64,000 bases of DNA from Pelagibacterium lacus (lineage in GTDB: Bacteria > Pseudomonadota > Alphaproteobacteria > Rhizobiales > Devosiaceae), in contig NZ_QQNH01000002.1 in assembly GCF_003345525.1 (NCBI RefSeq), positions 218,374-282,373 of the forward strand, written 5' to 3'. Of this stretch, positions 8,614 through 17,191 are shown one piece after another (position 1 is the first letter of the stretch; the number at the start of each line of letters is the position of its first letter). The position numbers and the translations under genes were made by a program. The notes beneath the pieces are model-generated. The model did not search any database and was not told the DNA's origin. It worked only from the letters and a program-made list of their open reading frames with translations.

Positions 8614-9449
8614 CAGGCCGCCTTGCGGGCCTCCAGCGGGTTGAACAGGCCGCCGGGCGAGAGGGTGAAGATCTCGTGGCCCGTCTCGGTGATGCCGATG
8701 GAGTGCTCGCACTGGGCCGAAAGGGTCCGGTCGCGGGTCACCGCCGTCCAGCCGTCATTGAGGATCTTCACCTGCGGGCGGCCCAGATTGATCATGGGCT
8801 CGATGGTGAAGATCATGCCGGGCTTGAGCTCGACCCCGGTGCCCGGATTGCCGAAATGAAGGATGTTGGGCTCGTCGTGGAACAGCCGCCCCAGCCCGTG
8901 GCCGACGAAATCGCGCACCACGGAGGCGCGCTCGCCTTCGGCATAGCGCTGGATGGCGGCGCCGATATCGCCGGTGGTGTTGCCCGGCTGCGCCACTTCG
9001 AGCCCGAGGCGCAGGCTTTCATAGGTGATCTCGATCAGGCGTTCGGCCTTGCGGGAAATCTCGCCCACCGGATACATGCGGCTCGAATCCCCGTGCCAGC
9101 CATCGACGATGAGGGTGACGTCGATATTGACGATGTCGCCCTCGCGCAGGGGCTTGTCGGACGGCATGCCGTGGCAGACCACGTGATTGATCGAGGTGCA
9201 GGTGGAATAGCGGTAGCCGCGATAGTTGAGCGTGGCGGGAATCGCTCCGTTGTCGCGGGCGAATTCATAGACCAGGCGGTCGATGCGGGCGGTCGGGACG
9301 CCGGGCTCGGCCAGGGGCACGAGCAGGTCGAGGCACTGGGCGGTGAGGGCGCCGGCCTTGCGCATGCCGGCAAAGCCCTCTTCGCCATGCAGCGGGATGA
9401 CGCCCGGCATGCGCTTTTTCTTGGCGTCGGCTTCAACATAGGTGGTCAT
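8613..9449 (-). CDS. map: Methionine aminopeptidase, type I
   Basis: A 278-residue enzyme that removes the initiator methionine from nascent proteins. The pita-bread fold metal ligands are visible in [19 protein letters not shown] (two Asp), [13 protein letters not shown] (His), FTIEPM (Glu) and the final Glu near the C-terminal HSIGIT. There is a short N-terminal extension of about 15 residues before the domain, as in many alphaproteobacteria. It is first in a map-radC unit. Confidence 0.95.
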   Translation of the reverse strand: MTTYVEADAKKKRMPGVIPLHGEEGFAGMRKAGALTAQCLDLLVPLAEPGVPTARIDRLVYEFARDNGAIPATLNYRGYRYSTCTSINHVVCHGMPSDKPLREGDIVNIDVTLIVDGWHGDSSRMYPVGEISRKAERLIEITYESLRLGLEVAQPGNTTGDIGAAIQRYAEGERASVVRDFVGHGLGRLFHDEPNILHFGNPGTGVELKPGMIFTIEPMINLGRPQVKILNDGWTAVTRDRTLSAQCEHSIGITETGHEIFTLSPGGLFNPLEARKAA

Positions 9450-9482
9450 TTTCGTCTCCTGCTGCCTGCAAGGGTAGTCGGC

Positions 9483-10184
9483 TCAAATCCTTATGGGAAG
9501 GGGGCCGGCGAGCGTAATTTCCTCCCGGGTGATGGCCGTAGCATAGCACAGCGCTTCGACGCCCCGCTCGCGGGCCCGGGCGAAGGCGGTGGCATAGGCG
9601 GTGTCGATATCGGCGGCGAGGCTGAAGCCGCTGCAATCGCCGCGCTGGACGAGATAGAGCATCACCGCCCGGTGGCCCTCCTCGACCATAAGCGCCAGAT
9701 CGGCCAGATGACGCGCGCCGCGCACGGTGACCGAATCGGGGAATTCGGCCAGCCCGGCGGTGCGCACCAGATGCACGTTCTTGACCTCGACATAGCAGTC
9801 CGGCAGGCCTTCGGCGGTGAGGAGGAAATCGACGCGGCTCTTTTCGGCGTATCTGACCTCGGGGCGCACGCAATCATAGGCGGCGAGCTCGGGAATGGCG
9901 CGGGCCCGCAAGGCTTCGCCGACGATCCGGTTGGGGTGGGCGGTGTTGATGCCGACAATGCCGGTGGCGAGTTCGACCAGTTCGAGAGAATGGGCGAGCT
10001 TGCGCTTGGGATCGTCCGACTTCGACAGCCAGACGGGGAGGCCGGGCATGTTGAGCCCGGTCATGGCGCCGGGATTGGCGCAATGGGCGGTGACGATTTC
10101 GCCAGTGTCCAGAGTCACATCGGCGAGGAAGCGCTTGTAACGCTTGATGAGCGTGCCGCGCAGGAGGGGAGAGGGAAACAGCAT
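9483..10184 (-). CDS. sfsA: SfsA (sugar fermentation stimulation) family protein
   Basis: A 233-residue protein with the SfsA N-terminal OB-like part (LLRGTLIKRYKRFLADV) and nuclease-like C-terminal part (SRVDFLL, CYVEVKNVHL, FPDSVTVRGARHL). SfsA binds DNA in E. coli and is structurally related to PD-(D/E)XK nucleases; the physiological role is unclear. The 34-bp gap to map suggests cotranscription into map and radC. Confidence 0.92.
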   Translation of the reverse strand: MLFPSPLLRGTLIKRYKRFLADVTLDTGEIVTAHCANPGAMTGLNMPGLPVWLSKSDDPKRKLAHSLELVELATGIVGINTAHPNRIVGEALRARAIPELAAYDCVRPEVRYAEKSRVDFLLTAEGLPDCYVEVKNVHLVRTAGLAEFPDSVTVRGARHLADLALMVEEGHRAVMLYLVQRGDCSGFSLAADIDTAYATAFARARERGVEALCYATAITREEITLAGPLPIRI

Positions 10185-10334
10185 GGGATGGATGATCGGA
10201 AACGGGAAAACTCTTCACTCATAGCCCGTCCGGGACGGGGCGGCCAGACCGGGGGCGGCGCAGCGCCGGTTTTGACAGGGCCGCAGGCGACCGGTATTTT
10301 TTGGCGACCCTAACCCTTTGCGAGCCCGAGGCCG

Positions 10335-10877
10335 ATGACCAAACCGACCGCCACCGCCGCCTTTGCCGAAAAGACCGGAAAGAGCTGGGAGGGCTGGCTC
10401 GACTTCCTCGAAGAGATAGGGGCGCGCGGGCTGTCGCACAAGGAGATCGCCAGCCGGATCGTCGAGACGGGCGAGGCCTCGGGCTGGTGGGCGCAGGGCA
10501 TAACCGTCGCCTATGAGCAGCATATTGGGCGCCGCCAGCCGGGCCAGAGGCCGGGTGGCGGCTATGAGGTCTCGGTTAGCAAGACGGTTGCCGGGACGCC
10601 GGAGGCGGTGATGGCCCTGTGGGGCGCGGTGGCCGACGGGCTCGACACGGCGGACGGGGTCGCCTTTGCCGGGGCGGCGGAAACCAGCGCCAGCGAGAAA
10701 TGGCGCTATTGGCGGCGGGCGCTGGCCGATGGCACGCGGATTTCGGCGACCATCGGGGAAAAGCCGGGCGGCAAGGCGAGCCTCGCGCTCACCCATGCGA
10801 AACTGGCCGACGACGCGGCGGTGACGCGCTGGCGGGCCTATTGGAAAACGGTGCTGGCCTCGCTCGCCGCCCGATGA
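10335..10877 (+). CDS. DUF4287-domain protein
   Basis: A 180-residue protein. Residues 1-70 match the DUF4287 pattern (EKTGKSWEGWLDFL, LSHKEIASRIV, GWWAQGITVAYEQ). Residues 80-180 read like a degenerate SRPBCC/AHSA1 half (VSVSKTVAGTPEAVMALW). The function is unknown. It lies divergent from sfsA and about 110 bp upstream of the cinA-like gene. Confidence 0.7.
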   Translation: MTKPTATAAFAEKTGKSWEGWLDFLEEIGARGLSHKEIASRIVETGEASGWWAQGITVAYEQHIGRRQPGQRPGGGYEVSVSKTVAGTPEAVMALWGAVADGLDTADGVAFAGAAETSASEKWRYWRRALADGTRISATIGEKPGGKASLALTHAKLADDAAVTRWRAYWKTVLASLAAR

Positions 10878-10988
10878 GCGCACCGAAGGGCGATCTTCCG
10901 CGCGCGCCGTGCAAAGCGACGCGCTTTCCCTTGATTTTTGCCGCCCATGCGGGCATCCATGGCGCTTTCCTTCATCAAGCAGCGTGTC

Positions 10989-11762
10989 ATGGTCCAGCCC
11001 GAAATTACCGCCGGTCTTCTCGTCATCGGAGATGAAATCCTTTCGGGGCGCACGCGCGACGTCAATATCCAGACCACGGCGCAGTTCTGCACCGATCTGG
11101 GGATCGAGCTCAAGGAAGTGCGGGTGGTCGCCGACGATACCGACGCCATCATCGCGGCGGTCGATGCGCTGCGGACCCGCTACACCTATGTGTTCACCAC
11201 CGGCGGCATCGGGCCGACCCATGACGACATCACCGCCGACGCCATCGCCAAGGCGTTCGGGGTTGACCTGCCCATCCATCCCGAGGCGCGGGCCATGCTC
11301 GAAGCCCGCTGGGCGGAGACCGGGGCCGAGGCGACGCCGGCCCGCCTGCGCATGGCGCGCATTCCGCAAGGGGGCGAACTGATCGTCAATGCCGTTTCGG
11401 CGGCGCCGGGATTCCGGATCGGCAATGTGCATGTGATGGCCGGGGTGCCCAAGATCATGGCGGCGATGCTGGAAACCATCGCGCCGACGCTCGAAGGCGG
11501 GCGCAAGGTGGACAGCCGGACGGTGAGCGCGGGCATCGGCGAGGGCGCGATCGGCGATCCGCTGGCCGAAATCCAGAGCCGCTATCCGGACGTCAAGATC
11601 GGCTCCTATCCGCGGATGGGCAATACGCGCATCATGACCTATCTGGTGCTGCGCAGCCATGAGGCGGACCCGCTCGACCGGGCGACGGCGGAGGTGCAGG
11701 GGCTGGTCGATCGCCTGCATGCCGAAAAGAACATCGTACTTCCCAAGGAACCCTACGCATGA
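10989..11762 (+). CDS. CinA-like molybdopterin-binding (MoCF) domain protein
   Basis: A 257-residue protein with a MoaB/MogA-like domain: [17 protein letters not shown] near the start and [13 protein letters not shown] near residue 72. It lacks the C-terminal deamidase domain of full CinA. This short form is annotated as competence/damage-inducible protein A-like; the substrate is unknown. The start is uncertain (ATG at 10989 chosen; in-frame ATGs at 10959 and 10938 exist and none has a clear ribosome site). The stop overlaps the ATG of gpt (ATGA). Confidence 0.8.
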   Translation: MVQPEITAGLLVIGDEILSGRTRDVNIQTTAQFCTDLGIELKEVRVVADDTDAIIAAVDALRTRYTYVFTTGGIGPTHDDITADAIAKAFGVDLPIHPEARAMLEARWAETGAEATPARLRMARIPQGGELIVNAVSAAPGFRIGNVHVMAGVPKIMAAMLETIAPTLEGGRKVDSRTVSAGIGEGAIGDPLAEIQSRYPDVKIGSYPRMGNTRIMTYLVLRSHEADPLDRATAEVQGLVDRLHAEKNIVLPKEPYA

Positions 11763-12253
11763 CCCAACCGAACAAGCCCTTTCCCGTCTCCTGGGACCAG
11801 TTCCACCGCGATTCGCGCGCGCTTGCCTGGCGGCTGCACAGCGAGGGGCCGTTCGCGGCCATCGTGGCCATTACGCGCGGCGGGCTGGTGCCGGCGGCGA
11901 TCATCGCGCGCGAGCTCAATGTGCGGGTGATCGAGAGCGTTTCGGTCAAGTCCTACGACCATCAGAGCCAGGGCAAGATCATCGTGCTCAAGTCGATCAA
12001 TTCCGACATCCTGGCCGCCGACGCGGCGGGGCAGAAGGTGCTGATCATCGACGACCTGGTCGATACGGGCGCCACGGCGCGGGTGGTGCGCGACATGCTG
12101 CCCAATGCCCATTTCGCGACCGTCTACGCCAAGCCGCAGGGGCGCGACATGGTGGACAGCTTCATCACCGAAGTCAGCCAGGACACGTGGATCTTCTTTC
12201 CCTGGGACCTCGACTTCACCTATGCCGCCCCGATCGCCGGCGGGACCGACTGA
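11759..12253 (+). CDS. gpt: Xanthine(-guanine) phosphoribosyltransferase
   Basis: A 164-residue type I phosphoribosyltransferase for purine salvage: it joins PRPP to xanthine or guanine. The PRPP motif [16 protein letters not shown] is near residues 94-109 and [16 protein letters not shown] near 38-53 holds the pyrophosphate loop. The C-terminal WIFFPWD is typical for bacterial Gpt. It is coupled by ATGA overlap to the cinA-like gene and by TGATG overlap to the small gene downstream. Confidence 0.92.
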   Translation: MTQPNKPFPVSWDQFHRDSRALAWRLHSEGPFAAIVAITRGGLVPAAIIARELNVRVIESVSVKSYDHQSQGKIIVLKSINSDILAADAAGQKVLIIDDLVDTGATARVVRDMLPNAHFATVYAKPQGRDMVDSFITEVSQDTWIFFPWDLDFTYAAPIAGGTD

Positions 12254-12561
12254 TGCTGATCAAGCGCGAGGTGCTGGACAAGATCAAAGCGGGGGAGATC
12301 ACCTTGCAGTTCCGGCGCTGGACGCGGCGCACCGTCCGGGCCGGGGGCACGCTCAAGACCAAGGTGGGGATATTGCAGATCGGCGCCATCACGCCGATTT
12401 CGGCCGATGCAGTGACCGAGGCCGATGCGCGCCGGGCCGGGTTCGCCGACATTGCCGATTTCCTCAGATGGCTCGACACCATGAAGCCGGGCGAACTCGA
12501 CCGGATCGAGGTGAGCTACAAGGGCGAACTGCCGGACGATACCGGGTCCCGGCCGGCCTGA
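12253..12561 (+). CDS. Small PUA/ASCH-like protein
   Basis: A 102-residue protein translationally coupled to gpt (TGATG). The opening IKREVLDKIKAGEITLQFRR, a KVGILQIGAITPIS strand and ADFLRWLDTM helix fit the ASCH/PUA-like fold, which binds RNA or nucleoside-type ligands. The assignment comes from pattern resemblance only. The link with a purine salvage enzyme suggests a nucleotide- or RNA-related role. Confidence 0.6.
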   Translation: MLIKREVLDKIKAGEITLQFRRWTRRTVRAGGTLKTKVGILQIGAITPISADAVTEADARRAGFADIADFLRWLDTMKPGELDRIEVSYKGELPDDTGSRPA

Positions 12562-12605
12562 TTGCCTCTTGCGCTTTGCCCCCATGCTTGCGAAGAGGGC
12601 AGGGC

Positions 12606-12691
12606 GCGGGCGTGGTGGAATGGTAGACACACAAGACTTAAAATCTTGAGGCTGTATAGCCGTGCGGGTTCGAGTCCCGCCGCCCGCACCA
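12606..12691 (+). tRNA. tRNA-Leu (UAA)
   Basis: The 86-nt gene has encoded CCA. The acceptor arm GCGGGCG pairs with CGCCCGC, the anticodon stem CAAGA/TCTTG encloses TAA (12639-12641), there is a class II long variable arm, and the T-loop is GGTTCGAGTCC. Confidence 0.97.
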
Positions 12692-12704
12692 TTTAGAATA
12701 ACTA

Positions 12705-13082
12705 TTATTCGCAGCGGGAAAAGAGCGTGGCGTCGGGGCCGCGGTCGGGCCAGATGATGGCGAGCTGGTCGCCGGCGGGGGAAAAGACCACCGGCTCCTC
12801 GATGGTCGTACCTTCGGCGATGCAGGACAGCGCGGCCGTCCAGCCGTCTTCCGGGGTCGTGGTGATGGCGCTCATGTCGCAGGTGTTCTCGCGCCCGAGA
12901 AAGCGGTCGGCCTCGATGGTGATCGGGAACCCCTCGGATTGATCCGTGCACCAGGCCGGATCGGCGGCCCAGACGCCGACATAGAAGGCGTCCGCCGGCT
13001 GGCTGGCGTCCGATTGTGGGGCGGTGTCGCCGCATGCGGCGAGGAGCGGCAGGGCGAGAAGGGCGGATAGCAGGCGTGGCAT
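12705..13082 (-). CDS. Putative lipoprotein, uncharacterised
   Basis: A 125-residue protein with a lipoprotein signal peptide (MPRLLSALLALPLLAACGD; lipobox LAAC, Cys18). The mature part is acidic, with three further cysteines (AWCTDQ, NTCDMS, LSCIAE) and a last one before the end, which could form two periplasmic disulfides. Family unknown. A longer in-frame start to 13319 would overlap the EF-hand gene and is rejected. Confidence 0.75.
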   Translation of the reverse strand: MPRLLSALLALPLLAACGDTAPQSDASQPADAFYVGVWAADPAWCTDQSEGFPITIEADRFLGRENTCDMSAITTTPEDGWTAALSCIAEGTTIEEPVVFSPAGDQLAIIWPDRGPDATLFSRCE

Positions 13083-13206
13083 AGGGTTTCTCCCCGAAAC
13101 TGGTGTGATGAGGCCGTCCTGTGCGGAGAGCGCACAGGACGGCCGGCAGGGGAGGAAGTCAATCATGATTCGGGCGCCGCGCGATGCGGGCGCCCGCATC
13201 GCGGTC

Positions 13207-13500
13207 TTACATGCCTTCGACCGCGCCTTCATCGGCAGCGGGAGCATCCGGGGCCGGGGCAGCCTCGCCGCCCGCCGAAAGAGCAGCAAACTCTTCCTCG
13301 GAGATCTCGCCATTGGCATCGGTGTCGAGCATGGCGAAGCTCTCGGCGGTCAGGTCGGGGATCGCCACCTGGAGTTCCTCAAGGGTCAGCGCTCCGCTGC
13401 CATCGGCATCGAGCGTCGCGAAATCGAGATCCTGAGCGAGAGCTCCACCGGCAAAGGACAGGCCGATAAGGGTAGCGAGCGTAAAAGCAGTTTTTTTCAT
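13207..13500 (-). CDS. Exported EF-hand calcium-binding protein
   Basis: A 97-residue protein with a Sec signal peptide (cut after AGGALA) and two EF-hand loops: DADGSGALTLEE and DTDANGEISEEE, both with the 1-3-5-12 acidic ligands. The tail is Ala/Pro/Glu-rich and low-complexity. Probably a periplasmic calcium buffer or sensor. It has its own upstream region; no operon partner. Confidence 0.85.
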   Translation of the reverse strand: MKKTAFTLATLIGLSFAGGALAQDLDFATLDADGSGALTLEELQVAIPDLTAESFAMLDTDANGEISEEEFAALSAGGEAAPAPDAPAADEGAVEGM

Positions 13501-13826
13501 GGGGATTTGCTCCATGTGATGATTTGGCGCGGCCAGGCCGCCGCCTCTTCGATCCGGCGCCCGATCGGTCCGGCGCCGTCGGTCCCGCTTCATCGCGAAA
13601 CCGTGAGCACACTGTGCTGACGGGCCATGGCGAGCAGGGGGACGCCAGAGGGCAGGCTCGGGGAATAGTTGGGGAAATTTCAAGGCCGCAAACCGCCAAT
13701 ATGGCGATTTTCCGCGGCGTGGGGCGGGCGGGAAGGCCCGTATGGCGGGGGGCGCAGGGCCTCCGATGGCAGCAGTGAGGCATGCGGGCCACGATATGGC
13801 CAATATGATTTTTACCGGCATGCGCC
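13501..13826. other. Intergenic region without recognisable gene
   Basis: About 326 bp between the EF-hand gene start and the tctA terminator. It should hold the leftward promoter of the EF-hand gene near 13500-13600. The only notable word is GGCCAATATGATTTT at 13798-13812, which recurs near 35509 upstream of folE. No conserved open frame seen. Confidence 0.5.
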
Positions 13827-13852
13827 GACCCGCCCGGCGAACCGGGCGGGTC
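13827..13852 (-). terminator. Hairpin after tctA
   Basis: An 11-bp perfect GC-rich stem (GACCCGCCCGG and its complement) with a CGAA loop lies six bases beyond the tctA stop. No long T-run follows on the minus strand, so it may act with Rho or mainly protect the 3' end. Confidence 0.65.
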
Positions 13853-13858
13853 CTTTCG

Positions 13859-15364
13859 TCAGTCTTCCTCGACGAACACCTCGTCGCGCTTCTTGCGGAT
13901 CGAGGGGAGGAGGGCGAGGATCACCGCCGCGAGGGCCAGGGCCAGCAGGGTGGCCGAGATCGGGCGGGTGATGAACACCGTGGGATCGCCGCGCGAGATG
14001 ATCATGGCGCGGCGCAGGTGCTCTTCGAGCAGGGGGCCGAGCACGAAGCCGAGCAGCAGCGGCGCCGGCTCGCAGCCGAAGCGGATCAGCAGATAGCCCA
14101 ACAGGCCGAACACCGCGATGGCGTAGATGTCGAACAGGTTGAGGTTGATCGAGTAGCAGCCGATACAGGCGAACAGCACGATGGAAGGGAAGAGGATGCG
14201 ATAGGGGATCGAGAGCATCTTCACCCACAGCCCGATCAGCGGCAGGTTGAGCAGCACCAGCAGCACATTGCCCACCCACATGGAGGCGATGATGCCCCAG
14301 AACAGCTCGGGCTCGTCATTGATGACGTTGGGGCCTGGGGTGATGCCCTGCAGGATGAACGCCCCAACCATAAGCGCCATGACCGGGTGGGCGGGAATGC
14401 CCAGGGTCATGAGCGGGATGAACGAGGTCTGGGCGGCGGCGTTGTTGGCCGATTCCGGCCCGGCCACGCCCTCGATGGCGCCCTTGCCGAATTCCTGCGG
14501 ATTCTTCGACAGGCGCTTTTCCGCCGAATAGGAGGCGAAGGAGGAGAGGATGTGACCGCCGCCCGGCAGGACGCCGAGCAACGCGCCGAGCACCGTGCCG
14601 CGGAGCACCGGGGCGGCGATGCGCTTGAAATCGTCCTTGGTCAGCCACAGGTTCTTGACCTTCTTGACCATGACCTCGCGGGTCTGCTCGTTTTCGAGAT
14701 TGCGCAGGATCTCGGCGATGCCGAACACCCCGACCGCCACCGACACGAAATTGATGCCGCCGAACAGTTCGCGGAAGCCGAAGGTGAAGCGCGGCTGGCC
14801 GGTATAGATGTCCTGCCCGACCATGCCCAGCAGCAGGCCGATGACGATCATGCCCAGCGCCTTGATGATCGAGCCATGGGCGAGGGCGATCGAGACCAGC
14901 AGCCCCAGGACGATGAGCGAGAAATATTCGGCCGGGCCGAAATTGAGCGCGGCCCGGGCGAGGGGCGGCGCGAAATAGGCAAGCAGCAGGGTCGAGACCG
15001 ATCCGGCGAAGAACGAGCCCAGCGCGGCGGTGGCGAGCGCCGGTCCCGCGCGGCCCTGGCGGGCCATCTGATAGCCGTCGATCGCCGTCACCGCCGCCGA
15101 GGATTCACCGGGGAGGTTGATGAGGATCGCCGTGGTCGAGCCGCCATACTGGGCGCCGTAATAGATGCCGGCCAGCATGATCAGCGCAGAGGCGGGCGAG
15201 AGGGTGAAGGTGATCGGCAGCAGCATGGCGATGGTCGCCGTGGGCCCGATGCCGGGGAGGACGCCGACCAGTGTGCCGAGCAGCACGCCGATGAAGCAGA
15301 AGAAGATGTTCCAGGGGTCGAGCGCGACCGAGAACCCCAGGGCAAGCGAAGCAAAAAGGTCCAT
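13859..15364 (-). CDS. tctA: Tripartite tricarboxylate transporter, large permease TctA
   Basis: A 501-residue inner-membrane protein with about 11-12 predicted helices. It has the TctA signatures near the N-terminus (GVLPGIGPTATIAMLLPITF, AGIYYGAQYGGSTTAIL, NLPGESSA) repeated in the second half (GVLPGGGHILSSF, GIPAHPVMALMVGAF). It is the translocation channel for substrate delivered by TctC. The tctB stop lies 12 bp upstream, so the two are cotranscribed. Confidence 0.95.
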   Translation of the reverse strand: MDLFASLALGFSVALDPWNIFFCFIGVLLGTLVGVLPGIGPTATIAMLLPITFTLSPASALIMLAGIYYGAQYGGSTTAILINLPGESSAAVTAIDGYQMARQGRAGPALATAALGSFFAGSVSTLLLAYFAPPLARAALNFGPAEYFSLIVLGLLVSIALAHGSIIKALGMIVIGLLLGMVGQDIYTGQPRFTFGFRELFGGINFVSVAVGVFGIAEILRNLENEQTREVMVKKVKNLWLTKDDFKRIAAPVLRGTVLGALLGVLPGGGHILSSFASYSAEKRLSKNPQEFGKGAIEGVAGPESANNAAAQTSFIPLMTLGIPAHPVMALMVGAFILQGITPGPNVINDEPELFWGIIASMWVGNVLLVLLNLPLIGLWVKMLSIPYRILFPSIVLFACIGCYSINLNLFDIYAIAVFGLLGYLLIRFGCEPAPLLLGFVLGPLLEEHLRRAMIISRGDPTVFITRPISATLLALALAAVILALLPSIRKKRDEVFVEED

Positions 15365-15376
15365 TCCGAATTTCTC

Positions 15377-15838
15377 CTAGAACGGCAGCCAGGGGCCGAA
15401 CCAGCGCACCTGCAATCCCAGGGCGAGGACGAAGATCACAAAGCACAATATGGTCAGGGCGACCGCGATGATCACAGCGCTCACCGGGTTGTTTTCCCGG
15501 CTGGCGAGAGCGGTGCCCAGAGCGGAAAGGAACACCACGGGGATGAAGCCGAGCCCGCGAATGGTCGCTCCGAAAAAGATGATGGTGCCCAGCACCAGGG
15601 CGATGCCCCGCCACGGGAAGGGTCGGTCTTCCTCCGGGTCGGCATGGGTGAACGCGCCGACGGCCACGACCAGCCCGAGAAGGATCAGGATGCTGCCCAG
15701 GGCGATGGGCATGAAGCCCGGGCCCATGCGCAAGGGCGTGCCCAGGGTGTAGTTGAGCGATTCGAGAACGAAATAGCCGCCGATCGCGACGAAGATCGCG
15801 GCCGTGGCCAAATCGTTTCGGGATGCTTGCACTGCCAT
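15377..15838 (-). CDS. tctB: Tripartite tricarboxylate transporter, small permease TctB
   Basis: A 153-residue protein with four predicted transmembrane helices, the normal size for TctB. The ATG at 15838 has an AGGAGG ribosome site 8 bases before it; an upstream in-frame start at 15895 is rejected. It is required for transport with TctA. It follows tctC across 149 bp that contain a hairpin. Confidence 0.9.
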   Translation of the reverse strand: MAVQASRNDLATAAIFVAIGGYFVLESLNYTLGTPLRMGPGFMPIALGSILILLGLVVAVGAFTHADPEEDRPFPWRGIALVLGTIIFFGATIRGLGFIPVVFLSALGTALASRENNPVSAVIIAVALTILCFVIFVLALGLQVRWFGPWLPF

Positions 15839-15937
15839 GTGAATGCCTCCTTGCCGCCGTCGCGGAATTTTCCCCGGAACCGACGGTAGTACCATTGGCG
15901 GGGAAGGGCGAGGGCCTTGCTCCGTCCGTTACACGAA

Positions 15938-15963
15938 AATCCCCGGCCCATGGGCCGGGGACG
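15938..15963 (-). terminator. Palindromic hairpin between tctC and tctB
   Basis: A 20-bp perfect palindrome (CCCCGGCCCA and its complement, 15941-15960). On the minus strand it is followed by ATTTTC. The position suggests partial termination or mRNA stabilisation that leaves more tctC message than permease message, a usual need for solute-binding proteins. Confidence 0.6.
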
Positions 15964-15987
15964 AAGGAGTGGACCCCAAGGCCCCGG

Positions 15988-16968
15988 TTATTGCGCGGCG
16001 ACGCCAGCCGATTCGAAGACCCCACGCCACAGCTCGATCTGGCTAGCGAGCGTTTCGGCCAGCGCTGCGGGGGTCGCGTCCTCGGCCGGGGCGGGAGCGG
16101 TGCCCAGTTCGGCGAAGCGCGAGGCGACGGTCTCATCGGCCAGGGCGAGCTGGAGGGATTCGCTCAGGCGGTCGATGATGGCCTGGTCGGTGCCGGCGGG
16201 GGCGTAAAGGCCGTGCCAGATACCGACATCGAGGTCGAGCCCGCTTTCAATGGCGGTGGGGATGTCGGGCAGGGATTCCACACGCTCGGGCGTCGTCACG
16301 GCATAGGCCTTGATCTCGCCGGCCAGGATCTGGTTGGTGGTGTTGGTGGTCTGGTCGCACATCATGTCGATCTGGCCGCCGAGCAGGTCGGTCATGGCCG
16401 GGCCGGTGCCCTGATAGGGCACTTCGGTCATCTTGGCGCCCAGCGCTTCCTGCAGCAGCAGGCCGCACAACTGGCTGGCCGCGCCGATACCGGCATTGCC
16501 GTAGATCACCGCTTCGCCGTTCTCTTGGATGTAGGGGATCAGCTCCTCAAGGGTTTCCGGCTCGAAATCGGCGCGGGCGACGATGGTCATCGGCACGGTG
16601 GTGATGAGGCCGATCGGCTCGAAATCGTCAATGGAATCGAAGGGCAGGTCGGCATAGAGCGAAGGGGCGGTCGACATGCCGATATGGTGCAGCAGAAGGG
16701 TGTAGCCGTCATTGGCAGCCGCGGCCGCCTGACCGGCCCCCAGCGTGCCGCCGGCGCCGCCCACGTTCTGGATCAGGACCTGCTGGCCGAGATCGGCGCT
16801 CATGGCCTGGGCCACGAGGCGGGCCACCGTATCGGTGGGACCACCGGCCGAGAAAGGCACGATGACGGTGATGGGCTGGGTCGGATAGTCCTGCGCGAAG
16901 GCGGTGCCGGCCAGAAGAGCCGAAGCGGCAACGGCGCCCAGAAGAACGCGCGGAAGCAATGACGTCAT
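15988..16968 (-). CDS. tctC: Tripartite tricarboxylate transporter substrate-binding protein (Bug/TctC family)
   Basis: A 326-residue periplasmic binding protein. It has a Sec signal peptide (residues 1-25, cleavage after GTAFA). The mature protein opens with the Bug-family strand YPTQPITVIVPFSAGGPTDT and continues with a VLIQNVGGAGGTLGAGQ loop that binds carboxylates. The ligand (citrate, other di/tricarboxylates or aromatic acids) cannot be told from sequence. It is the first gene of tctCBA and lies downstream of the two-component genes that probably control it. Confidence 0.93.
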   Translation of the reverse strand: MTSLLPRVLLGAVAASALLAGTAFAQDYPTQPITVIVPFSAGGPTDTVARLVAQAMSADLGQQVLIQNVGGAGGTLGAGQAAAAANDGYTLLLHHIGMSTAPSLYADLPFDSIDDFEPIGLITTVPMTIVARADFEPETLEELIPYIQENGEAVIYGNAGIGAASQLCGLLLQEALGAKMTEVPYQGTGPAMTDLLGGQIDMMCDQTTNTTNQILAGEIKAYAVTTPERVESLPDIPTAIESGLDLDVGIWHGLYAPAGTDQAIIDRLSESLQLALADETVASRFAELGTAPAPAEDATPAALAETLASQIELWRGVFESAGVAAQ

Positions 16969-17191
16969 GTTTTCCTCCCAAGGATGGAATCGTATTCGTT
17001 AAAGAGAGCCGGACATTGCTTGCCGGCTGCCCGCCGATCACATGTGGGTTGCGGTGCAAAAACAACCGCCGGCCATCAAAGCGACATGGTTTTTTGGGCC
17101 GTGACGCGGAATTTGGGTGGATTCGGTAACAAATCGCTCGTTCGATGGGTGGAAATCCGCCCATATGTGGCCGGCTTTGGCGCCCCTATGC

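Noticed and set aside
8676..10313. A 545-codon plus-strand frame
   Set aside because: Antisense to map and sfsA, both of which are well supported.
13742..15889. A 715-codon open frame on the plus strand
   Set aside because: It is antisense to tctA and tctB, which have clear homology. The translation is low-complexity (His, Gln, Asp, Arg-rich), as expected from the complement of high-GC codons.
17056..17075. Sigma-54 promoter before tctC
   Set aside because: A GG and a GC element can be found on the minus strand (17070-17069 and 17057-17056), but the spacing is 11 rather than 10 bases and the -24 context is poor.
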